From DASRWT01 sp963748485 (lineage in GTDB: Bacteria > Methylomirabilota > Methylomirabilia > Rokubacteriales > CSP1-6), in NCBI GenBank assembly GCA_963748485.1, contig CAVVJF010000012.1:124001-188000 (forward strand): DNA of 64,000 nt, written 5' to 3'. Positions 18,579 to 27,500 of this stretch are shown in pieces. The position numbers were made by a program, and so were the translations under genes. Numbering within the stretch: the first letter of the stretch is position 1; every line of letters begins with the position of its first letter. The notes beneath the pieces are model-generated. The model was not told the DNA's origin, searched no databases, and worked only from the letters and a program-made list of their open reading frames with translations.

Positions 18579-19351
18579 GCGCGACCCTCGGGGGCGTCAC
18601 CGCGAACGAGCTGCTGGCGGTGATGGGCGCACGGGAGCTGTCGGACAATCAAACCGTCTTCACCGGGGTGGGCGCGCCGATGATGGCGTCCGTGCTCGCG
18701 CAACGCTTGCACGCCCCGCGGCTCACCATGGTGATCGAGGGCGGCATCGTGGGGCCGCAGTGGCGCCCGGGCTGGCTGCCCATCTCCACCAACGAGATGC
18801 GCGCCGCCTACCACGCGCAGATGCTGCCGGGCATCACCGACGCCTTTCTCCTCGCCCAGCGCGGCTTCCTCGACGTGGGGTTCATCGGCGGCGCCCAGAT
18901 CGACCAGTGGGGCAACCTGAACACGAGCGTCATCGGCGACTACGACCGGCCCACGGTGCGGCTGCCCGGCTCGGGCGGCGCCAACGACATCATCTCCCTC
19001 TGCCGCGCGGTGATCATCCTCACCGTCCACGAGAAGCGCCGCTTCATCCCCAAGGTGGACTTCATCACGAGCCCCGGCCACGTCGCGGGCGGCGACTCTC
19101 GAGCACGTTCCGGACTCCTCTTCGGTGGGGTAACTCGTGTCGTCACCACCTTGGGCCTCTTCGACTTCGAGCCCCAGTCACGGCGCATGCGCCTGGAATC
19201 GGTGCACCCTGGCGTCTCCGTGGAGCAGGTGCGCGACCACACGCCGTTCGACCTCCTCGTGGCCGAGCAGGTGACGACCACCACGGCGCCGACCCCGAAC
19301 GAGCTGGGCATTCTCCGCTCGCTGGATCCCGAGCGGCAGTTCATCGGCTAG
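18575..19351 (+). CDS. CoA-transferase family I subunit B
   Basis: A 258-residue subunit of the GctB/PcaJ type. The segment IEGGIVGP near residues 50-57 aligns with the catalytic glutamate region of glutaconate CoA-transferase beta. GGAQIDQWGNLN near 107 is the second conserved loop. GTG at 18575 is the start because it overlaps the stop of subunit A and gives the usual length. Confidence 0.87.
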   Translation: MSATLGGVTANELLAVMGARELSDNQTVFTGVGAPMMASVLAQRLHAPRLTMVIEGGIVGPQWRPGWLPISTNEMRAAYHAQMLPGITDAFLLAQRGFLDVGFIGGAQIDQWGNLNTSVIGDYDRPTVRLPGSGGANDIISLCRAVIILTVHEKRRFIPKVDFITSPGHVAGGDSRARSGLLFGGVTRVVTTLGLFDFEPQSRRMRLESVHPGVSVEQVRDHTPFDLLVAEQVTTTTAPTPNELGILRSLDPERQFIG

Positions 19352-19361
19352 GAGCCGCGCG

Positions 19362-19985
19362 ATGCCGCTGGAGGCTTGGCTTCTGTACGTGGCGACCTGC
19401 TTCGCCGCCACGCTCACGCCTGGGCCGGCGGTGCTGGCGACGATGTCGGTGGGCTTGCGGAGCGGCGCGCTCGCCGCCACGTGGACGGGCCTCGGCGTGG
19501 CCACCGCCAATATCATCTGGATCGCGCTTTCAGTGGCCGGCCTCTCGGCGGTGATGGCGGCCTCGCCCACCCTGTTCCTCACGCTCAAGTGGGCGGGCGC
19601 GGCGTATCTGATCTACCTCGGCCTGCGGTTGATCCTGCGGCGCTCCAGCGGCGCCGAGACGGAGGCGGCGTCACGCTCGTTTTCGCCACGGGCCGCCTTC
19701 ACCCGCGGGTTCGTCGTGCAGATCACGAACCCCAAGGCGGTGATCTTCTTCGGCGCGCTGTTCCCCCAGTTCATCACCCCCGGTCACGTGTCGTTGGCTC
19801 AGTACGCGATACTCACCGCGACCCTGTTCGCCATCGAGTGGCTCACGCTGACCGCCTACGGCACCCTGGCCGCCCAGGGCTCGCGACTCGCGGGCGGCGC
19901 CCGCTGGGCGACGGTGACAGACAAGACCTCGGGCGCGCTCATGATCGGCGCCGGCCTCGGGCTGGCGGCCATCCGGCGCAACTAG
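19362..19985 (+). CDS. LysE/RhtB family exporter
   Basis: A 207-residue inner-membrane protein with about six helices and the family's N-terminal TPGPAVL near residues 20-26 and the NPKAVIFF motif near 122. Family members export amino acids or small metabolites. It starts ten bases after the CoA-transferase and ends directly against the next gene, so it is probably co-expressed and may vent a pathway product. Confidence 0.9.
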   Translation: MPLEAWLLYVATCFAATLTPGPAVLATMSVGLRSGALAATWTGLGVATANIIWIALSVAGLSAVMAASPTLFLTLKWAGAAYLIYLGLRLILRRSSGAETEAASRSFSPRAAFTRGFVVQITNPKAVIFFGALFPQFITPGHVSLAQYAILTATLFAIEWLTLTAYGTLAAQGSRLAGGARWATVTDKTSGALMIGAGLGLAAIRRN

Positions 19986-20480
19986 ATGCCCTCCGTCGGC
20001 GCCGTCCGCTTTCCCGCCGAGTACGGCACGTCGGGTGGACCGGACAGCCTCCTTCCTTGGAGCCACGTGGAGGACCGGATGCGGGTCGCGTCGAACTACT
20101 GGCTCGTCACGGTCGGCCCCGGCCCACGGCCGCACGCGCGTCCCGTCGACGGCGTGTGGGTCGACGGGACGCTCTGCTTCGGCGGATCGCCGCAGACACG
20201 GTGGGTGCGCAACGTGATGGCCAACCCGGCGGTCGCGGTGCATCTCTCCAGCGAGGCCGAGGCCATCATCCTCGAGGGCACCGCCAGGTTGGTGACCGAT
20301 CCGTCCCATCCCCTCGCCGCGCCCTCGATGGCCGCGAGCCGGGCGAAGTACCCGCAGTATTTCTCCGGCAGCGAGATGCCGTTCCGGCCGTTCTGGACCC
20401 TGCGGCCCAGCTCGGCCTATGCCTGGACGCTCGAGGGCTTCCCACGCGGCGCGACTCGCTGGCGCTTCGAGGACCACTAG
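19986..20480 (+). CDS. pyridoxamine 5'-phosphate oxidase-like (PPOX/split beta-barrel) flavin or F420-binding protein
   Basis: A 164-residue protein with the split-barrel pattern: VASNYWLVTVG near residue 34, RPHARPVDGVWVDGTLCF (48-65) and KRxxN-like NVMANPAVAVHL near 76-87. Such proteins bind FMN, F420 or haem and reduce small substrates. It starts immediately after the LysE gene stop. The next gene is an LLM oxidoreductase, which makes F420 use plausible. Confidence 0.75.
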   Translation: MPSVGAVRFPAEYGTSGGPDSLLPWSHVEDRMRVASNYWLVTVGPGPRPHARPVDGVWVDGTLCFGGSPQTRWVRNVMANPAVAVHLSSEAEAIILEGTARLVTDPSHPLAAPSMAASRAKYPQYFSGSEMPFRPFWTLRPSSAYAWTLEGFPRGATRWRFEDH

Positions 20481-20481
20481 C

Positions 20482-21417
20482 ATGACCACCTACGGACTGG
20501 CCGTGCGGAACTTCGTGGGCCCCGGCGAGGTGCCCGACATCGCTGGCATTTACACGTATGCCGCGCGCGCGGAGGAGCTGGGCTTCGAGTCGCTCTGGGC
20601 GTGGGACCACGTGCTGCTCGGCGTGGAGCCCTCCTTCCCCATCGTGGACTCGATCACCATGCTGGGGGCGATCGCCGCGCGCACCCGGACGATCAAGCTC
20701 GGCACCGGCGTGCTGGTGCTCCCCCTCCGCAACCCGGTGGTGGCGGCGAAGGCGCTGGGCAGCCTGGACGTGATTTCGGGCGGGCGCCTTATTCTCGGCG
20801 TGGCCGCGGGCTGGTACGCGCGCGAGTTCGACGCGGTGGGGGTGCCGTTCAAGCAGCGCGGCAAGATCTTCGAGCGCAACCTCGACATCCTGGTACGGCT
20901 CTGGACCCAGGAGCGCGTGACGCTCAAGGTGGACGAGTTCAACCTCCGCGAGGCGGTGATGGTGCCCCGCGCGGTGCAGCGGCCGCGCCCCCCCATCCTC
21001 ATCGGCGGCTACGTGGACGCGGTCCTCAAGCGCGCGGGCACGGTGGGCGACGGCTGGCTCACCTACTTCTACACGCCCGAGAGCTTCACCAAGAGCTGGG
21101 AGAAGGTGAAGACCTTCGCGCGCGACGCGGGGCGCGATCCCGCTGCCCTCACCTCGACGAATCAGCTCGCCGTGTACGTGGGTACGTCGCGCGCCCAGAC
21201 CGCCGAAGATATGCGACACTGGCTCTCGACGGAGTGGGACACGGCGGCATGGAGCGAGTCCACTATCGAGCACGCCATCCACGGTAGCCCGGAGGAATGC
21301 GTGGCGCAGCTCAAGGCGCACGTCGCGACCGGCGTCGATCGCATCATCTTGATCCCCTACCGCTATCAGCCGCAGCAGGTGGAGCGGATCGCCAAGGAGG
21401 TCTTGCCGAGGCTATGA
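20482..21417 (+). CDS. LLM-class flavin/F420-dependent oxidoreductase
   Basis: A 311-residue luciferase-like monooxygenase fold protein: ARAEELGFESLWAWDHV near residues 28-44, RTIKLGTGVLVLPLRNP near 70-86 and GRLILGVAAGWYAREFDA near 100-117. These patterns are typical of F420-dependent members (MSMEG-2906 or TIGR03619-like). The reading frame is open 21 codons upstream, but ATG 20482, one base after the previous stop, fits the conserved N-terminal strand. The substrate is unknown. Confidence 0.88.
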   Translation: MTTYGLAVRNFVGPGEVPDIAGIYTYAARAEELGFESLWAWDHVLLGVEPSFPIVDSITMLGAIAARTRTIKLGTGVLVLPLRNPVVAAKALGSLDVISGGRLILGVAAGWYAREFDAVGVPFKQRGKIFERNLDILVRLWTQERVTLKVDEFNLREAVMVPRAVQRPRPPILIGGYVDAVLKRAGTVGDGWLTYFYTPESFTKSWEKVKTFARDAGRDPAALTSTNQLAVYVGTSRAQTAEDMRHWLSTEWDTAAWSESTIEHAIHGSPEECVAQLKAHVATGVDRIILIPYRYQPQQVERIAKEVLPRL

Positions 21418-22196
21418 CAACCTACATCGACATCAACTGCGACATGGGCGAGAGCTACGGCCGCTGGACCCTGGGCGCCGACGACGAGATCATGCCCAAC
21501 ATCACCTCCGCGAACGTCGCTTGCGGCTTTCACGGCGGCGACCCGCACGTCATTGCCAAGACGGTGGAGCTGGCCGTGCAGCACGGGGTTGCGGTGGGCG
21601 CACACCCGGGCCTGCCCGACCTCATGGGTTTCGGCCGGCGGCGCATGGACGTGAGCCCCAAGGAGCTGAAGGAGATCCACCGCTACCAGATCGGCGCGCT
21701 GTGGGCCTTCGCCAAGGCCGCGGGCACCACGCTCCAGCACGTGAAGCCGCACGGCATCCAGTACCACATGTTCGAGGAGAACCTCCCGCTGGGCCGCGCC
21801 ACCGCGGAGGGTGTGAAGGAGCTCGATCCAACCCTCATCCTCATGACCATGGCCATGACGAAGTACGACGCCGAGGCGCGCAAGGTGCCGGGCGTGCGCG
21901 TGGCCGCCGAAGGCTTCGCCGATCGCGTCTACGCCGACGACGGGCAGCTCGTCTCACGGAAGCTCGGCAAGGACGCGCTGGTGTCCGATCCGGCGAAAGC
22001 AGCGGAGCAGGCGGTCCGAATGGTCATGGAAGGCAAGGTGCGCACGATCAGCGGTAAGATCTTCGACGCCAAGATCCAGACCATCTGCATCCACGGCGAC
22101 AGCCCGGGCGCGGAGAAGATCGTGGCGGCCGTACGGGAGGGGCTGGTCAAGGCCGGCGCCGTCGTCAAGCCGCTCCGCGACTGGTTCGGCAAGTAG
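21414..22196 (+). CDS. pxpA: 5-oxoprolinase subunit A / LamB-YcsF family protein
   Basis: A 260-residue LamB/YcsF protein with the invariant N-terminus DINCDMGE at residues 5-12, the CGFHGGDP motif near 38-45 and VGAHPGLPD near 62-70. With PxpB and PxpC these proteins hydrolyse 5-oxoproline. No pxpB or pxpC is in the window, so the substrate may be another lactam or a related molecule. The ATG overlaps the LLM gene stop as ATGA. Confidence 0.88.
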   Translation: MTTYIDINCDMGESYGRWTLGADDEIMPNITSANVACGFHGGDPHVIAKTVELAVQHGVAVGAHPGLPDLMGFGRRRMDVSPKELKEIHRYQIGALWAFAKAAGTTLQHVKPHGIQYHMFEENLPLGRATAEGVKELDPTLILMTMAMTKYDAEARKVPGVRVAAEGFADRVYADDGQLVSRKLGKDALVSDPAKAAEQAVRMVMEGKVRTISGKIFDAKIQTICIHGDSPGAEKIVAAVREGLVKAGAVVKPLRDWFGK

Positions 22197-22206
22197 GCGT
22201 CACTCC

Positions 22207-23259
22207 GTGCCCGCCTGGAGCCGATACGCGACCGCCCTGCCTTCCATCTCGGCCGCGGTCGGCAACACGCCGCTCGTCCGCCTGAACCGGGTGACGGCCG
22301 GGCTCCGGCCCGCCCTCTACGTGAAGGTCGAGTGGTACGGGGCCACCGGCAGCCTCAAGGACCGCATCTATCTCCACATGTTCGAGCGGGCTGAGGCGCG
22401 CGGCAACCTCAAGCCCGGCATGCGCGTGCTCGAGTGCTCCACCGGCAATGCCGGCATCGCCTGCGCCTGGGTGTCCGCGGTGAAGGGCTACCCGTGCACC
22501 ATCGTCATGCCCGAGGGCATGAGCGAGGAGCGCCAGAAGATCATGCGTGCGTACGGGGCCACGCTGGTCTTCACGCCGGGGGGCGAGAGCGACGTGGATC
22601 TGTCGCTCGCGCGCCTCGCCGAGATCCGCGCTGCCGAGCCCGGGCGCTACTGGGTCCCCGGGCAGTTCGACAACCCCGACAATGTCGAGGCGCACACGCT
22701 ATCGACGGGCCCGGAGATCTGGGAGCAGATGGGCGGCGCGCCCGGCCGGATCGGCGCCTTCGTGGATTCGCAGGGCTCGGGCGGCCTCATCACGGGGGTG
22801 GGCCGCTATCTCCGCGGCAAGGACGCGGCAGTACGCCTCTACGCCGTGGAGCCCGCCGAGTGCGCGCTGCTGGCGCGGCGCGAGTGGGGCCATCACGGCA
22901 TCGAGGGCATCGGCGACGGCTTCGTGCCGAGGAACCTGGACGTCTCCCACCTGACCGGGATCATCACCACGACGACGGAGGAGAGCATCGACGCCGCGCG
23001 CCGCCTCGCCGCCGAGGAAGGCATCTTCTGCGGCATTTCCAGCGGCTGCAACGTGGCCGCCGCGCTCAAGCTCGCGCGCGCCCATCCCGAGCTGCCCGCC
23101 GTCGTCACGATCATCAACGACACCGGCCAGCGCTACTTCACCACCGCGCTCTGCGGCGAGGTGAAGCACGTGGACATCCCCGAGCGCGAGCATCCGATGG
23201 ACCCCTATACGGCACGCGAGCTGGACCGGTATCAGAGTGGTTGGGAGATTCTCACCTAG
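22207..23259 (+). CDS. cysteine synthase-like PLP-dependent enzyme (fold type II)
   Basis: A 350-residue enzyme with the fold-II PLP pattern: VGNTPLVRL at 18-26, the PLP lysine in GSLKDRI near residue 46, STGNAGIA near 79-86 (the CysK TSGNTG substrate loop) and GSGGLITGVG near 193-202. It starts with GTG ten bases after pxpA. It could be a cysteine synthase, a cystathionine beta-synthase-like enzyme, or a beta-replacing enzyme of the local pathway. Last gene of the operon. Confidence 0.85.
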   Translation: MPAWSRYATALPSISAAVGNTPLVRLNRVTAGLRPALYVKVEWYGATGSLKDRIYLHMFERAEARGNLKPGMRVLECSTGNAGIACAWVSAVKGYPCTIVMPEGMSEERQKIMRAYGATLVFTPGGESDVDLSLARLAEIRAAEPGRYWVPGQFDNPDNVEAHTLSTGPEIWEQMGGAPGRIGAFVDSQGSGGLITGVGRYLRGKDAAVRLYAVEPAECALLARREWGHHGIEGIGDGFVPRNLDVSHLTGIITTTTEESIDAARRLAAEEGIFCGISSGCNVAAALKLARAHPELPAVVTIINDTGQRYFTTALCGEVKHVDIPEREHPMDPYTARELDRYQSGWEILT

Positions 23260-23363
23260 ACGAATCCTCGGCCCCCTGAAGGTGTCATACTTCTTTACAT
23301 ATTCGGCTGGAGAGCGACTCCGGCTGACCGGTAAGCTGTTGGAATAACTGACTCAGCGGGATC

Positions 23364-23379
23364 TGGCCAACCAATTGCT
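23364..23379 (+). promoter_or_regulatory. sigma-54 (RpoN) -24/-12 promoter of the PEP-CTERM gene
   Basis: TGGC (23364-23367) and TTGCT (23375-23379) place GG and GC exactly ten bases apart, matching the TGGCAC-N5-TTGCW consensus at 8 of the conserved positions. Transcription would begin near 23390, before the GAGGAG ribosome site (23409-23414) and the ATG at 23420. RpoN control through PrsK/PrsR is known for PEP-CTERM genes in other bacteria. Confidence 0.7.
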
Positions 23380-23419
23380 CAATCACCTCCAGGAGGCCAA
23401 ATCCTTGCGAGGAGCCGAC

Positions 23420-24133
23420 ATGACCCGTTCCCGGACCTTGGTGACTCTCGGCCTCATCGCTCTGCTTGGGGCCCTCCTTCTGACCCCCACGGGCTCGGCC
23501 CAGGCCGGCCTGGTCACGTTCGAGACGGTAGGCTGCGCCGGCTTCGAGGCCTGCCCCCCGCCGGCGGCGTTCACCGCCGCGCTCGGATCGTCCACATTCC
23601 TTTCGTTCTCCACCGACAAGAACGGCAATCCGATCACGGCCGTGAATGACCCCGTCCTGGGCACCACCTATTCGAACGTCGTGACGTTCTCGACGGCCGC
23701 CTCCGGCTTCGGACCGGCCAGCCCGTTCATCCAGCACGGAAACGCCGCCACCATCAATTCCGAGATCGGCCCCACTCCCGGATTCAACGGGATTCTCCGG
23801 ATCGACTTCGCCGGCTCGGTGCTCGGGGTCGGCTTCGGGACCGTGGCCCTTACCGCCGCCGGCGAGATCCGAGTGTACGACGAGAACCTCGTGCTGCTCC
23901 AAAGCTTCGACGATCCCTCGGATAACGGCTTCGACTACTTCGGAGTCATCGCGAACGGCGGGGACCGGATCGGGCGGATCGAGCTCGAGGGGGAGTTCTT
24001 CGCGATACAAGACATCCTCTTCAGCGAGGTCACCGTCGAGCCCCCCAGCGTACCCCTCCCGGCATCGGTCGTTCTCCTCGGCACCGGGCTACTCGGTCTG
24101 GGCGGCCTCGGGTGGTGGCGGCGCCGCGCCTAG
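23420..24133 (+). CDS. PEP-CTERM sorting-signal secreted protein
   Basis: A 237-residue secreted protein. An N-terminal signal peptide ends near residue 32 (GSAQA). The middle is a beta-rich extracellular domain with no family that I recognise. The C-terminus is a PEP-CTERM tail: VPLPAS, a hydrophobic helix rich in Leu and Gly, then WWRRRA. An exosortase (not in the window) would cleave and process this tail. The ATG at 23420 is preferred over 23375 because GAGGAG stands five bases before it and the signal peptide begins there. It is monocistronic, behind a sigma-54-type promoter and before a strong terminator. Confidence 0.85.
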   Translation: MTRSRTLVTLGLIALLGALLLTPTGSAQAGLVTFETVGCAGFEACPPPAAFTAALGSSTFLSFSTDKNGNPITAVNDPVLGTTYSNVVTFSTAASGFGPASPFIQHGNAATINSEIGPTPGFNGILRIDFAGSVLGVGFGTVALTAAGEIRVYDENLVLLQSFDDPSDNGFDYFGVIANGGDRIGRIELEGEFFAIQDILFSEVTVEPPSVPLPASVVLLGTGLLGLGGLGWWRRRA

Positions 24134-24155
24134 CCCTCCTCGCGTCGGATTTCAT

Positions 24156-24188
24156 ACGGGCGCCGAGCACCCCTCGGCGCCCGTTTTC
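24156..24188 (+). terminator. Rho-independent terminator after the PEP-CTERM gene
   Basis: A perfect 12-base-pair stem, ACGGGCGCCGAG (24156-24167) with CTCGGCGCCCGT (24173-24184), encloses a CACCC loop. The descending arm runs into four T at 24184-24187. It lies 22 bases after the stop codon and is the clearest terminator in the window. Confidence 0.9.
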
Positions 24189-24336
24189 ATGTGGCGAGCT
24201 TGCTCGTCCGACTCGGACGCTCGGGCTCACGATGCCGCCCGCGTTCCTGGCCCGGGCCGACGAGATCATCCGGTGAACGGGCGTCGTTTCACATCCTCGC
24301 GCTAGTGGGGTCATATCGAGCGAGGAGGGCGAAACG

Positions 24337-24558
24337 ATGAACGAGTACCTGATGAACATAATGGCCAAGCAGCGGATTTACGAGGCGATGCGCGACGCGG
24401 CGACGGCCCGGATCGCCAAGCGGGCGCGGGAAGCGGATGGGGAGCGGCACGGCGGCCTCGCCCTCGCGCGCAATCTTCTGCGGCGGGCGGCCCGGGCGTT
24501 CCACGGTTACCCCGCCGCCGGCGCCCCCGCGAGCTGGCGCGACACCAGCCGCGCGTAG
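24337..24558 (+). CDS. small basic hypothetical protein
   Basis: A 73-residue ORF with a very good ribosome site (GAGGAGGG at 24322-24329, seven bases before the ATG). The first 35 residues are amphipathic and rich in Ala, Arg and Lys; no transmembrane segment or known domain is visible. Its last 52 bases run antisense into the end of the fused ABC exporter gene. The bases from the terminator (24188) to here hold nothing else that I recognise. The ribosome site argues for real translation; function unknown. Confidence 0.55.
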   Translation: MNEYLMNIMAKQRIYEAMRDAATARIAKRAREADGERHGGLALARNLLRRAARAFHGYPAAGAPASWRDTSRA

Positions 24559-27500
24559 AGCCCGCCCCGCGCCACCAGCGCCGCGTGGGGCCCCACCTCC
24601 ACCACGCGTCCCTCGTCCAGCACCACGATCTGGTCCGCGCGGCTCACCGTGGAGAGGCGGTGGGCGATGATGACGGTGGTGCGATCGCGGGCCAGGCGCT
24701 CCAGCGCGTCGTGCACGGCGCGCTCGTTGACCACGTCCAGATGCGAGGTCGCCTCGTCCAGGATCAGGACGGGGGCGTCCTTGAGGAAGGCGCGCGCGAT
24801 GGCTACGCGTTGGCGCTGCCCGCCCGACAGCCGGGTGCCCCGCTCGCCCACCACGGTGTCGAGGCCGTCGGGCAGCGCGGCCACGAACTCGCTGAGCGCC
24901 GCCCGACCGACGGCCAGGTCGATCTCGGGCGACGTGGCGTCGGGCCGCGCCAGCGCCACGTTATCCCGCAGCGTGAGGTGAAAGAGGTAGGTGTCCTGCG
25001 CCACGAGGGCCACGCGGCCGCGGAAGTCGTCCAGGCGATGGCGGCGGGCGTCGTGGCCTCCGAGGCAGACATGGCCCCGGTCCGGATCCCAGAAGCGGAG
25101 GAGGAGCGCGGCCACCGTGCTCTTCCCCGCCCCCGACGGCCCCACGATCGCCGCGGTGCTGCCCTCGGGCACGACGAGGGAGACGCCATCCAGCGCCGGG
25201 CGCATGCGGCCGGGATACGTGAACGTGACCTCGCGCAGCTCGACGGCCGGCGTCGCCGCGCCGTCCAGCGGCGTCGCGCCCGGGCCATCGACGACGGGGA
25301 CGGGCTCGGCGTGGATGGCGTGGAGGCGGCGCGCCGCGCCGAGCGAGTCGGCAAGCTGCCGGCCCACCTGGGCGATCTCCCAGATCGGCACGAAGGCCGA
25401 CATCGCCAGTAGCGTCATGAGGGGGAGGAGCCCCGCGTCGAGGCGGCCTGACGCCGCGAGCACGGCGCCGGTCCAGATCACGGCGAGCCCACCCACGCCG
25501 GTGGCGACTTCCTGGAGCGAGGCCTGGAGGGCGAGGTCGCGCAGCAGCGGTAGGCGCGCGTCCGAATAACGGCGCGCCAGCGCAGTAAAGGCCACCCCGC
25601 GCGCGGGCGCGGCCTGAAACGCCAGCAGCTCGCCGAGTCCCTGCACCGAATCGACCGCGTGCGCGTTCATGGCGCCCGAGGCCTCGCGCGCCGCCGCGCC
25701 GAGCCGGTCGATGCGGCCGCGCCCGAGTACCGGGCTCAGCAAGCCCACCGCGAGGAAGGGCAGGAGAACCAGGGCGAGCGCGCCGGCGTGAACACCGAGC
25801 GTGATCAGCACGGCGAGGGGCACCAGGATCGCGACGAAGGCCGGCGCCACCGTGTGCGCGAAGAAGTACTCCACCAGCTCCACGTCCTGCGTGGCCACGC
25901 TCACGAGGTCCCCGCTCCGGCGGCGCACGAGATAAGCGGGGGCGAGGGCGTCGAGCTTCCAGTAGAGGTCCATGCGCATGCGGTGCAGGAGGCGATACGC
26001 CGCGTCGTGGGCGATCCACGACTCGAGCCAGTGGAGCACGCCGGCCAGGGGCGCCACCACGAGGAGCGCGAGGACCAGCCCGCCGAAAGGCTCGCCCCGG
26101 CGCACCGCTGCCACGATCAGCGCGCCTAGCACGCCCACACCGATGAGCGCGGCCACGCGGGCCACGCCGAGCACGAAGGCAAGCGTCAGGCGCGGGGCCT
26201 CGCCGCGGGCGAGCCCCAGCAGCACCCGCAGCGCGCGCGGCCAGCCGATGCCCCGGGCCGGCACGAGGTCGTCCCCCCGCTCCGCCGGCTCGGCCGCCCC
26301 GACGACCAGATCCTCCGGCGCCGCCGTCTCGACGTCGTTCGCGACGCCGGGGACACCCGCCGCCGCGCCGTTCCCGAGCTGGCCGGCCATCAGCCGCGCG
26401 TAGACGCCGCCGGAGGCGAGCAGCGCGGCATGCGGTCCCTCCTCCACCACGCGGCCCGCGTCGAGCACCAGGATGCGGTCGGCGCCGATCACGCTCGACA
26501 GGCGATGGGCGACGATCAACGAGGTTCGGCCCACCATCAAACGATCGAGCGCCGCCTGGACCAGGGCCTCGCTCTCCGCATCCACCGACGACAACGCCTC
26601 GTCCAGCACGAGGATGGGCGCGTCGCGCAGGAGCGCGCGCGCGATCGCGATGCGCTGGCGCTGGCCGCCGGACAGCCGGACCGCGCGCTCCCCCACCCGC
26701 GTCGCGTAGCCCTGGGGCAGCCGGCGGATGAATTCGTGCGCGTTGGCCGCGCGGGCCGCCGCCTCCATCTCCGCCTGGGTGGCGTCGGGCTTGCCGAGCC
26801 GGAGGTTCTCTTCCACGGTGCCGTGGAAGAGATACGTGTCCTGGCTCACCACCGCAATGTGGCGGCGGATCTCGTCCGGCGCCAGGGTGCGGAGGTCATG
26901 CCCGCCGATGAGCACACGGCCGCTCTGCGGGTCGTGGAAGCGCAGGAGTAGCTTCACGATGGTCGACTTCCCCGCCCCGCTCGGCCCCACGATGCCCAGC
27001 CGCTCGCCCCCCCGCGCCGCGAACGAGAGATCGTCGTGGGCGGCGCGCCGCGCGCCCGGATAGCGGAAGACCACCGACTCGAACGTGACGGTCGGCGCGA
27101 GCCGCGCGGCCTCGCCGGCTTGCGGCGCGACCTGCGGCACCTCCGGCCGCACGGCGAGCAGGGCGAACACGCCCTCGGCGGCGGACCGGCCGTGCATGCC
27201 CTGATGCAGGAGCGCGCGCAGCTCGCGCAGCGGGCGGAACACCTCGACACCCAGCATCAGGATCACGAGCAGGGCGGGTAAGCCGAGGGCCCCCTCCGTC
27301 ACCCGGTACGCGCCCCAGGTCAGCGCCAGCGCCGCGCCCATGGCGAGGCCCACGTCGGTGATCCCGCGCGCGGCGGTGTTCGCGCCGAGCACCCACATGG
27401 TGCTCTCGAAGAGGGCCTGGCTCTTCCCCGCCAGCCGCTCGCCCCACGCGCGGCTCTGGCCGAAGGCCTTGAGCGTTCCCAGCCCCTGGATGGCGTCGAG

